The notes: generated by a model from the letters alone, not told the origin. DNA of 64,000 nucleotides from CAVPJW01 sp963705525 (GCA_963705525.1 CAVPJW010000004.1:1364001-1428000), one strand, 5' to 3'. Counted from the stretch's first letter, positions 26,178 through 34,953 are shown. Program-made: numbers and translations.

Positions 26178-27575
26178 TTACCGCACGTAGCCGAGGCTGC
26201 GGAGCTGGTCCAACCGCTCTTTGTCGATATCCCTGGCCACGGGAGCGGGACGGAGGTGCGCGCCTGCGCGCCGTTCGCCGTCCAGGACGCGCGCGAGCCG
26301 GTTGTGCGGCGCTTCCGCGTCGATCGGCTGCCGTTCATCCGGATCTGCCTTGAGATCGTACAGCTCGACGGCTCCCTTCAGTGCGCTCTGGCGCCGGACT
26401 TCCAGCAACTTGCGGCGCTCATGACGGGTCGCTGGCTGCTCGATACGGAGCAGCTTGTAGCGACCCTGCTCGATGGCAAACTGCGGGGGGCCTTCGAGCA
26501 TCGCCTCGGAAAAGCCGACGAGCTGCCAATCCTGATTCGGATTCTCGATCGCCGGGCCGAGATCACGCCCCATCAACACCCGAGGACTCTCCATACCGAG
26601 TAAGCCCAGGACGGTCGGAAAAATGTCGATGAGCCGGACGAGCTGCCGAACACGAATGCCGCCCGGCTCGACGGCAGGGTGCCTGACGATCAAGGGCACT
26701 CGCACGATCTCCCGCTGCAGCGAGTGGCCGTGGCCGAACGACTCCCGATCGAAGAGCTCCTCGCCGTGATCCGACGTTACGATGACGATCGTCGAGTCGG
26801 CAACTTTCACGGCCTCGAGCACGGCCAGGATGCGGGCGACGTTACTGTCCGTCTCGGCGATGCCGGCGTCGTAGAGATTAACGACGTGTCGCTTGTCGGC
26901 GTCCGTCAGCGGTTGACTGCGCAATTTCCGTCGGTCCTTCGCGCCAATGCGGTTCGGCCGCAGCGACGTTCCGCTGTACGGCTCGACAAACTTGCCCAGG
27001 AACGGCTCCCGCGCGTTGTACGGGATATGCACGCCCATCATGTGCAGATACGCGAAGAACTTCCTTCCGCCGAGCTGTTTCAGTTGACCTTCCAGACGCT
27101 TCACGATCTTCGAATCCCGCGCCTTGAACACCTCGACGTACGAGTCGAAGCCCTGGCCGAAGCCTTGCCCCAGCGACGGATTGGTCTGAACCCCGATGGT
27201 GAAATACCCCCGGGCCTTCAGCGCATCGGCGAGCGTGAGCAGCCGGTCCGAGAGTTCCGTCTTGAATTCAACCGCGCCATGCACGTGCGGATACAGCGAT
27301 GTGAACAGGCTGCCCATCGCGGGCGGCGTCCAGGCTCCCTGCGTCACGACACGCTCGAACAGCACGCCCTCCCGCGCCATCCGGTCGAGCGTTGGCGACG
27401 TTTCGCGGGTGTAGCCGTACGCACCGAGGTGATCGGCGCGCAGCGTGTCGATGACGATCAGAACGATGTTCGCGTCAGGAAGGACCAGCGAGCGATGGCC
27501 GCAGGCAGGAGCCAGGCCAATCCCGATGCCGAGCAGGACGAGCGCGACGACGAACTGCGCGCGAGGCGTAGACAT
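26178..27575 (-). CDS. Sulfatase-superfamily hydrolase with atypical nucleophile
   Basis: 465-residue exported protein of the alkaline phosphatase/sulfatase superfamily. A lipoprotein-like signal (GLAPAC) leads to the metal-binding IVLIVIDTLRADHLGAYGY, and SDHGEELFDRESFGHGHSL supplies the second metal site. The nucleophile region reads WTPPAMGSLFTSLYPHVHG; the Cys/Ser-x-Pro-x-Arg signature of formylglycine sulfatases is absent, so Thr may act as nucleophile as in phosphotransferase relatives. ATG at 27575 begins the signal peptide. It borders the cassette array but has no attC of its own. Confidence 0.82.
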   Translation of the reverse strand: MSTPRAQFVVALVLLGIGIGLAPACGHRSLVLPDANIVLIVIDTLRADHLGAYGYTRETSPTLDRMAREGVLFERVVTQGAWTPPAMGSLFTSLYPHVHGAVEFKTELSDRLLTLADALKARGYFTIGVQTNPSLGQGFGQGFDSYVEVFKARDSKIVKRLEGQLKQLGGRKFFAYLHMMGVHIPYNAREPFLGKFVEPYSGTSLRPNRIGAKDRRKLRSQPLTDADKRHVVNLYDAGIAETDSNVARILAVLEAVKVADSTIVIVTSDHGEELFDRESFGHGHSLQREIVRVPLIVRHPAVEPGGIRVRQLVRLIDIFPTVLGLLGMESPRVLMGRDLGPAIENPNQDWQLVGFSEAMLEGPPQFAIEQGRYKLLRIEQPATRHERRKLLEVRRQSALKGAVELYDLKADPDERQPIDAEAPHNRLARVLDGERRAGAHLRPAPVARDIDKERLDQLRSLGYVR

Positions 27576-27800
27576 CTGCAGATGCCAGCGATGATAGCAA
27601 CACGGCCTGACGGGAACAACCAAACGAACGGCAGTCCCAAAGCAGACTTCCGGCGAGGAAACTGAACACGGCCATGAACGCGACGGCGCCGAGAATGAGC
27701 GGAGATGCTTGTAGCCCTGTCGCTTCGTTGACACCACCTGAGCGCGCCCATACGATCCGCCCTGAAAAGCTGCGAAACACTACCGACGGAGGACAATGCA

Positions 27801-28367
27801 ATGGAATCGATCATCAGCGCGCTTCTGAGCGACTTCGAGAAAGGCACGCTGTCCCGACGCCAGCTGATCCAGGTTCTGACGATGATCGTCGCCGGATCGC
27901 CTGTGCCTCGCGCTCTGGCGAAAGGCGTCGCAGAATCGCGCCCGCTATCACCGGGGACTCCCTGGAAAACGGTCTGGCTCGACCACATCTCCTATCAAGT
28001 CGCCGACTACAAGAAGAGCGTGGAGTTCTATACCGATCTGATGGGATGGCAGGTCAAGGAAGACAGGGGGACCGAGGCGACCCTGGACATCAATGGCATC
28101 GGGAGCATCATCATCCGCAATCGCCCTCAACCTGCCGCGGGCCAGCAGCCGTCCATGGCTCAGGCGTCTTCAGCTCGCGGGGTGGTCGATCACATCTCAT
28201 GGGGAATAGACCCATGGGACACGGACATCGTCAAACGTGAGCTCGAGAAACGTCAGCTGAAGCCGTCACCCGATATGGCCGATGATGGTGGCTTCAAGAG
28301 CTTCCACATAACCGATCCCGACGGCGTGGATGTGCAGATCAGCAATGAGACGGGGAAAAAGCGCTGA
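27801..28367 (+). CDS. VOC-family protein with Tat-like signal
   Basis: 188-residue protein. The N-terminus LSRRQLIQVLTMIVAG resembles a twin-arginine signal, suggesting export of the folded enzyme. The VOC fold follows: WLDHISYQVADYKKSVEFYTDLMGWQ, DHISWGIDPW and FKSFHITDPDGVDVQISN. Metal ligands are likely the His of LDHISY and residues of the second half. GGAGG lies upstream of the ATG. It is divergent from the sulfatase gene and convergent with the DUF502 gene. Confidence 0.82.
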   Translation: MESIISALLSDFEKGTLSRRQLIQVLTMIVAGSPVPRALAKGVAESRPLSPGTPWKTVWLDHISYQVADYKKSVEFYTDLMGWQVKEDRGTEATLDINGIGSIIIRNRPQPAAGQQPSMAQASSARGVVDHISWGIDPWDTDIVKRELEKRQLKPSPDMADDGGFKSFHITDPDGVDVQISNETGKKR

Positions 28368-28381
28368 GGGGCGCGGAGACG

Positions 28382-28978
28382 TCAGGGATCCTTTCGCGCC
28401 ACGTTGTCGAGGGCCGCGGCAGTACCCCATCCCAGGTTCTTGAACGTGCGCGCCGCGCCCATGATGTCGGAATCCACCGGCGCGACTCGGTCGGCATCGA
28501 CGACCACCACCGTCCCGGACCACGGGTCGGGCGCGCCGGGCAGGAACACCGTTACCCGCCCGTCCGCCAGCCGTTCGACCTCGAAGGCGATCTGCGCCTG
28601 ATCGTCGAACCGGACGAACACCGTCCTGAGTGTCTTCCGTCGTTCTTCACTGCCGACGGCGTCTCCCAATCGGGCTTTGAGCGTCGCATAACCCGGAAGC
28701 ACGCCCTCGAGGTTCGAATCGACGGCGTGATAGAGCTTCCGCCCGACGGCGCTCTGCGCGAGGAACCCCGCCGCGAAGCAGCCGAGGAGCAGCAGGACCA
28801 TGGCGATGGCATCGACGACCGCGACACCGGCGATGGACTCGACCGACATCGCCTGCGCCACCGGCTTGGTGGCGCTCAGCACCAGCCCGAAGGCCTTGCC
28901 CACGACCGCCGTCACGACGACGAGCGGAAAGAGAAAGAGCAGGCCGCCGATGATGAACGTCTTGACGAAGTGCAGCAT
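28382..28978 (-). CDS. DUF502 membrane protein
   Basis: 198-residue inner-membrane protein. Two hydrophobic segments near the N-terminus (TFIIGGLLFLFPLVVVTAVV and the VVDAIAMVLLLLGCFAAGF stretch) are followed by a soluble beta-rich domain with VFVRFDDQAQIAFEV and FLPGAPDPWSGTVVVVD, matching DUF502. Function is not established. ATG at 28978 is used; a GTG three codons upstream is equally possible. Confidence 0.88.
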   Translation of the reverse strand: MLHFVKTFIIGGLLFLFPLVVVTAVVGKAFGLVLSATKPVAQAMSVESIAGVAVVDAIAMVLLLLGCFAAGFLAQSAVGRKLYHAVDSNLEGVLPGYATLKARLGDAVGSEERRKTLRTVFVRFDDQAQIAFEVERLADGRVTVFLPGAPDPWSGTVVVVDADRVAPVDSDIMGAARTFKNLGWGTAAALDNVARKDP

Positions 28979-29073
28979 TGGACGCACTGGAATCGCATCC
29001 GGTCGACGGCGTCACCGTTGGCGGGACGCCGTCAGCAGGATCGCGGACACCGCGGAGTCCAGCGGGCCCCTGC

Positions 29074-29637
29074 CTACTTGGGTTGGATCTTCGCGATCTT
29101 GTTGCCCTGGATGCCCATTCCGGCCATGAGTCCCTTCTGACCGAACACGAACGCGTAGATGTCGTCCTTCGTGGTCGTCGTCGTCACGTTCTTCCCCATG
29201 CCTTCGTCCACGAGGACGATACTGGGGCCGACGCCCACTTCGAACCCGTCCGCCTTATCGAGTTGCGTCACGGCGCCGGGGTTCATGAAGAACATCGCAT
29301 ACCCGTACTTCTGGCCACCGGCCTGCAACCCCACCGACGCGCCAGTGGTCTTGTAGTACGCCACCGCATTGCCATTCTGCAGCAGCGCCCCTTCGCCGTA
29401 CTGTCCACCAACCACCAAACCGGCCTTGGTCACCTCCGGAAACACCAGGATCGCGTGCGCCTTGGGGCCAAGCATCTTCGCGAGTGGAACGTTCGCGGAC
29501 AGCTGCGCCAGTGCAGCCTGTGCTTCTCTGGTGAGATCCGCCGCGGCCGACTTGCCTTTCTCCTGTGCGATCGACGGCTGGCCGGCCAAACACATTCCCG
29601 CGACCAGCAGACAGCCGAGTGAGGTCCTGATCTTCAT
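29074..29637 (-). CDS. Exported SYLF-domain (YSC84-type) lipid-binding protein
   Basis: 187-residue protein with a signal peptide ending QPSIA. The mature part is a SYLF domain: AHAILVFPEVTKAGLVVGGQYGEG, VAYYKTTGASVGLQAGGQKYGYAMFFMN and the C-terminal KDDIYAFVFGQKGLMAGMGIQGNKI. The family binds phosphoinositides in eukaryotes; the bacterial role is unknown. GGAGGAATAACA precedes the ATG, which clearly selects this start. Confidence 0.92.
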   Translation of the reverse strand: MKIRTSLGCLLVAGMCLAGQPSIAQEKGKSAAADLTREAQAALAQLSANVPLAKMLGPKAHAILVFPEVTKAGLVVGGQYGEGALLQNGNAVAYYKTTGASVGLQAGGQKYGYAMFFMNPGAVTQLDKADGFEVGVGPSIVLVDEGMGKNVTTTTTKDDIYAFVFGQKGLMAGMGIQGNKIAKIQPK

Positions 29638-29791
29638 TGTTATTCCTCCTGCATGAGAGCAACTGCTCAAGCCGCCGATCCTAGCACATCGTGGTGACGT
29701 GCCGGATTGAATCTGGCTGTCTCGGTCGACATCCAAGAGATCCGGGTCCATACTATCGATCTTATCCTAAGCTCTTCCGCCGGAGTGTCCC

Positions 29792-30484
29792 ATGAAATGT
29801 AGTACAGCCCTGTCGCCTGCTCTCGTCAGCCTGTTTTCGCTCTGCTCGCTGGCGGCCCACGCCCAGGCGCCTAAGGTCCAGATACCGGACCCCGGCGTGC
29901 CGCAGATCATGACGATGGAGGGTAGGTACGTGCGGGCGGCGTACAACAACGAGGGCTACGTGATCCTCGGATACCGCCTGGCCAACCTGTCAGTCGGCGA
30001 AGAGTGGATGCTGATCGAAATGGGCACGACGGTCCGTGACAACGTGCCGGCCTACCGGCTGAAGCGCGAAGCGGTCTCGCTCGAAACGCCGGATGGAACC
30101 ACGATTCCACTGCCGACCGTTGAAGAATACCGCAAGGCCAACACCGCCTCGCTGCGCGCGCGCGAAAAGGTGCAGCGCGATTCGATCAACTACTTTCCGC
30201 CGAAGGCGAACCGCGGGTGCCGGATCGGATTTTTCTCCGACGTGAACGATCGCGCCATGTCGTGGGACGAGGTCGAGCTGAGCTCGGATCGCGCGTGCAC
30301 CGGCCGCCTGTACTTCCAGGTGCCGGGCGGCATCAAGTACGGCCAGCACTGGCTGAACGTGAAGTTCGAGAAGAGCCTCGTGCGCGTGCCCTTCAGAATC
30401 CTCACGGCCGAAGAAGACAAGATGCTGGAGAAGAATTACAAAGACATCAGCAAGCAGGTCAAGGAAGCGTTCAGCAAGAAGTAA
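29792..30484 (+). CDS. Exported hypothetical protein
   Basis: 230-residue protein with a signal peptide (about 1-24, ending AAHAQ). I do not recognise a family. The mature part has a beta-rich core (YVRAAYNNEGYVILGYRLANLSVGEEW), an acidic/helical middle, paired Cys residues in NRGCRIGF and RACTGRLYF that could form a disulfide, and a Lys-rich helical tail. It is divergent from the SYLF gene and probably periplasmic. Confidence 0.7.
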   Translation: MKCSTALSPALVSLFSLCSLAAHAQAPKVQIPDPGVPQIMTMEGRYVRAAYNNEGYVILGYRLANLSVGEEWMLIEMGTTVRDNVPAYRLKREAVSLETPDGTTIPLPTVEEYRKANTASLRAREKVQRDSINYFPPKANRGCRIGFFSDVNDRAMSWDEVELSSDRACTGRLYFQVPGGIKYGQHWLNVKFEKSLVRVPFRILTAEEDKMLEKNYKDISKQVKEAFSKK

Positions 30485-30540
30485 CGGGCTTCACGCGGGC
30501 TTGCGATCCTTGAGCCAGTCCAGTTCAGGACCGATCGCTC

Positions 30541-30717
30541 GTGGAGGTGGCGGTCGCCGCAATGGGCGTTCTGTCCGCTGCCTCTCTCGTGTCCGGCGCC
30601 ATCAAATTCCACTCATCGACGTGCTACCTGTTCGCACTGCTGCTTCAACTCGTGCTCTGCGCGCTGTTCTTCTATCGTTTCTTCCTGAGCCTGCGCCGAG
30701 GAGTGTCGTCGTCGTAG
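30541..30717 (+). CDS. Possible small membrane protein
   Basis: A 58-codon frame beginning with GTG encodes two hydrophobic stretches (VAVAAMGVLSAASLVSGAI and YLFALLLQLVLCALFFYRFF) and a basic end LRRG. No ribosome binding site is evident and no homologue is recalled, so it may be spurious. The rest of the 30485-31040 spacer shows nothing else that I can support. Confidence 0.3.
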   Translation: MEVAVAAMGVLSAASLVSGAIKFHSSTCYLFALLLQLVLCALFFYRFFLSLRRGVSSS

Positions 30718-31040
30718 AACGGCGACAAATTGTGCAACTCGCTGAAGTGTCGGGACCGTTTGCCGGGAGCGTCGCCTAGCCAGACTGTCGGCTAACTCCA
30801 GCGAATACAGCGGGATAGAACAGACCGTCCTTTCAGATGAAGTCATTCTTGTCTCGCTCGTCGCCGTCGTGGGGCGTCGATCGCCGGTTGATCAGGAACC
30901 GGCCGAGCTTGCATTGTCCGGTTGCGTACACTCGATATCCCCTATAACATCACCCACGCCGGGCTCCCGTCCGGCGGGCATGCGCGTTGCCCATTCACGA
31001 GGTAGTCAGCCTTTCGGGGTCAAGCAAAGGAAGGCGGTCG

Positions 31041-31754
31041 ATGCCGGCGGATGTCCGGGCGTCTGGGCAACCATTGCTAGCTAGCCAACGGCGTGGCGGT
31101 TGGCTATGGCTCGAGCGGGTGCTCCTCCTCGCCGGAGGTCTCCTGCTGGCTACTTATGCTCTGAGCCGCTTGGACGGTTGGATCTCCTCTGCGGCTGCAC
31201 TTCAACAGTTCAACCAGGAACAGTCCGACGTGAAACGCGCAACCGCGACCAGGGAATTCCTGGCAACGGACGAAGGCCAGCTGGATTTCAGCCTCTGGTC
31301 GCTGCAGCGGATCCGGGCATTCAGGGAGAGTCTGCCGCTGAAACAGGAGCGGCCGCTGGCGGTGCTCGCGCTGGACCGCCTGGGGATTCGCGTCCCCGTA
31401 TTCGATGGAACCGACGAGCTGACATTGAATCGGGGAGCGGGGTGGATCGCGGGAACGGCGAGGCCAGGCGTGGCGGGCAACAGCGGAATCGCCGGACACC
31501 GTGACGGCTTCTTCCGCGGGTTGATGAACATCCAGATCGGCGACGTGGTCGAACTGAGCACCCCGGACAGGACGATCGTGTATCGCGTGAGCGAGACGGA
31601 GATCGTCAATCCCGAGGACGTGAGTGTGCTGCTGCCACGAAGCACGCCCTCGCTCACCCTCGTCACGTGTTACCCGTTTTACTTCGTGGGGAGTGCTCCT
31701 CAACGCTTCATCGTTCACGCGACATCCTCTGAAGGAGGTAACGCTGCTCAGTAG
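31041..31754 (+). CDS. Class D-like sortase
   Basis: 237-residue membrane-anchored transpeptidase. An N-terminal helix (about 22-42) anchors it; the sortase domain has catalytic His153 in GIAGHRDGFF, Cys210 in TLVTCYPF and Arg222 in APQRFIV. The TLVTC-YPF context fits class D. AAAGGAAGG precedes the ATG. A protein with a C-terminal LPKTA sorting signal is encoded 177 bp downstream and is the obvious substrate. Confidence 0.92.
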   Translation: MPADVRASGQPLLASQRRGGWLWLERVLLLAGGLLLATYALSRLDGWISSAAALQQFNQEQSDVKRATATREFLATDEGQLDFSLWSLQRIRAFRESLPLKQERPLAVLALDRLGIRVPVFDGTDELTLNRGAGWIAGTARPGVAGNSGIAGHRDGFFRGLMNIQIGDVVELSTPDRTIVYRVSETEIVNPEDVSVLLPRSTPSLTLVTCYPFYFVGSAPQRFIVHATSSEGGNAAQ

Positions 31755-31931
31755 CGCTACTGGATCCCGGCGACCCAGGAGGTTCGCCAACCAGGCACGG
31801 AACGGCCGAGCCACGGGCAGCAGTTGCCCAGGTGTGGAGCGTCGCGAGAACGCATCGCGATGCGTTTCTTGCCCGCCAGCCACTGCGGGGGCAAAGAGTC
31901 TTGATCGGAGTCTATTGAAAGGTAGCAGACT

Positions 31932-32738
31932 ATGATGGCGAACAGACGTCGAGAAATCTTCAAACGCGCTTGCACGACGCTCGCGGGCCTCGCGCTCGCG
32001 GTCGGCGTGGCGGCGGCACAAACGCAGGTTGTCTCACAATCGTCCACGCCGGGCACACCCACCGTGAAGACCTTGAAACTGAGCGGCACGGTACTCTCGG
32101 TGGAAGGTAATCAGCTTTTTGTCAGGATGAATACTGGAGAGGTCCGCGTGTTCACACCCCCTCCGGACCGCAGATTCGTCATCGACGGGAAGGAGTTGAC
32201 TCTCGGACAACTGCAACCCGGGACGAAGTTGAACGCGACCGTCACCGAGACGGCGACTCCCGTCACCAACAGAACGGTTGAATCTCTCGAAGGAAAGGTC
32301 TGGTATGCGAAGAACATCCAGGTCATCCTCACGTTGGCGAACGGCGAGAACAAAATGTACATCGTCAAACACGACGATCCGGTGAAGCTCTATGACAGCT
32401 CCGGCAAGGAGATCACCACGTTCGATCTGCGGAAGGGCATGAACATCCGCGCCACGAAGATCACCGAGTCCCCGAGTACGGAGTTCGCCTCCAACACGGC
32501 CGTCACCGGAGTGGCGCCGACACCCGCACAGACCGCAGCGGCTGTCGCCATTGCGCAAGGGACTGCTCCGGCCCAAGGGACTGCGGCGCAAGGGACTGCT
32601 CCGGTCGGATCCCAGGCCGCCGGGGGCACTGGATCGCCCGAGCTGCCCAAGACCGCCAGCCCCCTTCCACTCGTCGGGCTGCTCGGCCTGCTGTTCACTG
32701 GAGTCGGGTTGGGAATTCGCCGATATCGCCGGGTCTAG
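31932..32738 (+). CDS. Sortase substrate with C-terminal LPKTA sorting signal
   Basis: 268-residue exported protein. A signal peptide (1-29) is followed by a beta-rich region (about 45-180), an Ala/Gln/Thr/Pro linker with AQGTAP repeats (about 195-230), LPKTA at 238-242, a hydrophobic helix and the basic tail RRYRRV. This is a complete cell-wall-sorting-type signal. LPXTA variants are the motif recognised by class D sortases. The sequence spacing suggests co-expression with the sortase. The function of the surface domain is unknown. Confidence 0.88.
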   Translation: MMANRRREIFKRACTTLAGLALAVGVAAAQTQVVSQSSTPGTPTVKTLKLSGTVLSVEGNQLFVRMNTGEVRVFTPPPDRRFVIDGKELTLGQLQPGTKLNATVTETATPVTNRTVESLEGKVWYAKNIQVILTLANGENKMYIVKHDDPVKLYDSSGKEITTFDLRKGMNIRATKITESPSTEFASNTAVTGVAPTPAQTAAAVAIAQGTAPAQGTAAQGTAPVGSQAAGGTGSPELPKTASPLPLVGLLGLLFTGVGLGIRRYRRV

Positions 32739-32758
32739 GAACTCACCTCGTCACACAC

Positions 32759-32789
32759 CTGGCTCGGCCGCTTCAGGCGGTCGAGCCAG
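32759..32789 (+). terminator. Strong hairpin after the sortase substrate gene
   Basis: CTGGCTCG and CGAGCCAG are extended by a G-U pair and CCGC/GCGG into a 13-bp stem with a TTCAG loop, 20 bases after the stop codon. There is no U-run, so it may act as a Rho-assisted terminator or as an mRNA end stabiliser. Confidence 0.5.
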
Positions 32790-32960
32790 CCTCGCTTTCC
32801 AACGACCAGCCACCTGTATCTCAAGGCCTACAAGACTTACTGGGTCAAGCCGGTTCAGGAATTCGTGGTCGCCGGCGAGTGGGCGTTCGACGACACTGAT
32901 GGAAAGTGGCGCGTCGCGCGTGATGCGAGGGGACCCGATCATCCCGCAGCACCGAAATAG
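32763..32960 (+). pseudogene. Possible C-terminal gene remnant
   Basis: In the same frame as, and after, the stop of the LPKTA gene, about 48 codons up to a TAG at 32958 read as protein-like sequence: YLKAYKTYWVKPVQEFVV and GEWAFDDTDGKWRVARD. Trp/Tyr-rich alternating composition is unlike random high-GC translation. No start codon or family was recognised, so this is offered as a possible remnant only. Confidence 0.25.
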
Positions 32961-32991
32961 TCATCCCGACCTGCCTCAAAGGAGTGCGATC

Positions 32992-34335
32992 GTGCGCGCT
33001 CGGATCGTCTTCGCACAATCCCTATCGTGCATGATCGCGCTCGTGCTGGCGGGAAGTGCCCTCCCGGCACAAGTTCCCGCGTCGGCTTATCCGGCGCGGC
33101 GCGCAGCCGCACTCTCGCGGCTTGGCCGCGATATGCTGATCGTTCCGGCTCGCGCCTCCTTCCTGGCTGACGATCAGCTGGGCTTTCTGCAGACGTCGGA
33201 CTTTCAGTACTTGACGGGACTCGACGACCTGATCGGCGCCGTGCTCGTCCTCGACGGAGCCGGGCCTTCCTCGCTCCTCTTCGTCCAGCCGACGAATGCT
33301 CTGCTCACGCGGAGCACGCGGACGCCGGGAGCGGAGTCCGCACGGACCTTGCAATTGTCGGAGGTGAGATCGATTGACGGGCTCGAGCCCTGGCTGCGCC
33401 AGCGATTCTCACAAGGTTCCACCACCGCACATGTCGCGCCGACCGACGCGCGCCAGCCGGTCAAATCCCCGGTGCCGATGGCCGGATCGGTGATCCGCTG
33501 GCAGGCCTGGCTCACGTCACTTGGCGCGACCACCGTGACATCGGCCGTCGGAGTGCTGCGGCCGATTCGCGATATCAAGGACGGCGAGGAGCTGGCCATT
33601 CTCCGCCGAGTCGGACGGACGAGCGGCCAGGCCATGCTGGCAGGGGTGCGGGCGCTGGCGCCCGGCAAGTGGCAGCACGAGACGGAGCTCGCCGTCGTGA
33701 ACGCCTGCCATGCCGCCGGCGCGCGCGGCGTCTCCTTCTGGCCATGGACCATGAGCGGACCGAATGCGGATTTCAGAACGCTCTGGAACACATTCATCGC
33801 ATACGACCATGTCGACCGCCAGATGAAGGCCGGCGAGGTTGTGCGCGTCGACGTCGGCTGTCAGGTCGATCACTACATGGGGGATGTTGGGCGGACTGCA
33901 CCTGTTTCGGGAACGTTCACTCCCGGCCAGCGCGAAGCATGGGATCTCTTCATCGCCGGTTATCGGGCGGGACTCGGCGCGCTGGGCGACGATGTTAAGC
34001 CAAGCGCGGTCTACGATGTCGCGCTGGCCGAAATCCGCCGGCGGCAGGACTCACTCACCACTTCGGAAGGCAAACACGCAGCGGAAATCCTGCTGGGCCC
34101 CAAGGGCACCGAGGCGTGGGAACTGCATGGCGTCGGACTCGACGATGCCGAGGGACTGCCGGAGGTGCTGGGGGCGGGCATGACCGTGGCGTACGAGCTG
34201 ATGTTCACGGTCGACGGCGACGGCTTCTATCTCGAGGACATGATCGCGATCAAGCGCGACGGCTTCGAGATGCTGACGCCAGACCTTCCGTACACGGCGA
34301 GCGAAATCGAAGCCACGATGGCGAAGCACCGATAG
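32992..34335 (+). CDS. Exported M24-family metallopeptidase (Xaa-Pro aminopeptidase-like)
   Basis: 447-residue protein with a signal peptide ending ALPAQ. The N-terminal creatinase-like domain (about 25-165) is followed by a pita-bread catalytic domain with metal ligands in VVRVDVGCQVD, MGDVGRT, ELHGVGLDD, VAYELMFTVDG and FYLEDMIAIK. The first two Asp and the last Glu residues match the dinuclear site of proline peptidases. GTG at 32992 follows AAAGGAG by seven bases, which fixes the start although the frame is open further upstream. Confidence 0.88.
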   Translation: MRARIVFAQSLSCMIALVLAGSALPAQVPASAYPARRAAALSRLGRDMLIVPARASFLADDQLGFLQTSDFQYLTGLDDLIGAVLVLDGAGPSSLLFVQPTNALLTRSTRTPGAESARTLQLSEVRSIDGLEPWLRQRFSQGSTTAHVAPTDARQPVKSPVPMAGSVIRWQAWLTSLGATTVTSAVGVLRPIRDIKDGEELAILRRVGRTSGQAMLAGVRALAPGKWQHETELAVVNACHAAGARGVSFWPWTMSGPNADFRTLWNTFIAYDHVDRQMKAGEVVRVDVGCQVDHYMGDVGRTAPVSGTFTPGQREAWDLFIAGYRAGLGALGDDVKPSAVYDVALAEIRRRQDSLTTSEGKHAAEILLGPKGTEAWELHGVGLDDAEGLPEVLGAGMTVAYELMFTVDGDGFYLEDMIAIKRDGFEMLTPDLPYTASEIEATMAKHR

Positions 34336-34350
34336 TCGTCGGCCACCTCA

Positions 34351-34379
34351 GTACGTAGGCCAGAGCTTTAGCTCTGGCC
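34351..34379 (+). repeat. REP-like palindrome, copy C
   Basis: AGTACGTAG precedes a hairpin with arms GGCCAGAGC and GCTCTGGCC and loop TTTA. The lead sequence is identical to copy B at 18836, 15.5 kb away, while the stem bases differ by compensatory changes. It separates the M24 peptidase gene from a decayed sulfatase. Confidence 0.7.
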
Positions 34380-34394
34380 CGAAAGGACGTCGTG

Positions 34395-34651
34395 ATGCGA
34401 GCTCGACGGGTTATCGTCGCTTCACTGGCATTCGCTGTCCTTGGGGCTTCGGGATTCTCGCGCTGCAGAACAGTCCATCCGCCAGCAAACCCAACGTCGT
34501 CCTCGTGATCACGGACGATATATCGGGTACGGCGATCTCGGTCGACCCGGCCGACGAACTGATCGCCGCGACGAGCGTGGTGCACAAGCTGCCGCTGGTG
34601 ACACGAAATCGGGCGTTGCTCCGATCGAAGATCGTCCCGCTCGCCCGCTAG
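34395..34651 (+). pseudogene. Chimeric remnant: sulfatase N-terminus joined to PIN-toxin C-terminus
   Basis: An ATG opens a signal-like start (MRARRVIVASLAFAVLGAS); after a frameshift the second frame reads SKPNVVLVITDD, and the following DNA gives DDIGYGDLG if a 2-bp insertion (ATATATC for ATATC) is ignored, closely matching the intact arylsulfatase at 36512. Then the sequence switches to DPADELIAATSVVHKLPLVTRNRALL...SKIVPL up to a TAG, which is the C-terminal third of a VapC-type PIN toxin. The junction is near 34536-34545. It is clearly non-functional as a sulfatase and lacks the PIN N-terminal acidic residues. Confidence 0.7.
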
Positions 34652-34710
34652 ACTGATCCGCGGGCTACTGAGTATTGAAACACGCGCGCTGGATGCCGAG
34701 GGAGGACGCG

Positions 34711-34953
34711 ATGACTGTGGAACTCGCCCGAATTTTTCTTCTATGGTGCACGGTCCTCAACTACGGGGTATTGCTGGTGTGGTTCCTGCTCTTCGTATTC
34801 GCGCATGATGCGATGCAGCGCATCCACGGCAGATGGTTTCACGTGTCGCGTGACCAGTTCGACGCCCTTCACTACGCCGGGATGAGTGTCTTCAAGATAG
34901 GCATCATCCTGTTCAATCTGGTGCCTCTCATCGTGCTTTCCATCCTCGGTTGA
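34711..34953 (+). CDS. DUF6868-type small membrane protein
   Basis: 80-residue protein with two hydrophobic helices (about 15-37 and 60-79) separated by HDAMQRIHGRWFHVSRDQFDALHYAGMS, the pattern of DUF6868 proteins. Function unknown. GGGAGGA lies seven bases before the ATG. It follows the chimeric remnant by 59 bp and has no obvious partner. Confidence 0.75.
   Translation: MTVELARIFLLWCTVLNYGVLLVWFLLFVFAHDAMQRIHGRWFHVSRDQFDALHYAGMSVFKIGIILFNLVPLIVLSILG

Noticed and set aside
30613..30846. Minus-strand 77-codon frame in the spacer before the sortase gene
   Set aside because: No ribosome binding site, low-complexity Gln/Glu/Arg composition, and overlap with a more plausible small membrane frame.
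30800..31040. Possible c-di-GMP or other riboswitch upstream of the sortase gene
   Set aside because: G/C-rich inverted segments occur, but the conserved bases of known riboswitch classes could not be aligned by eye.
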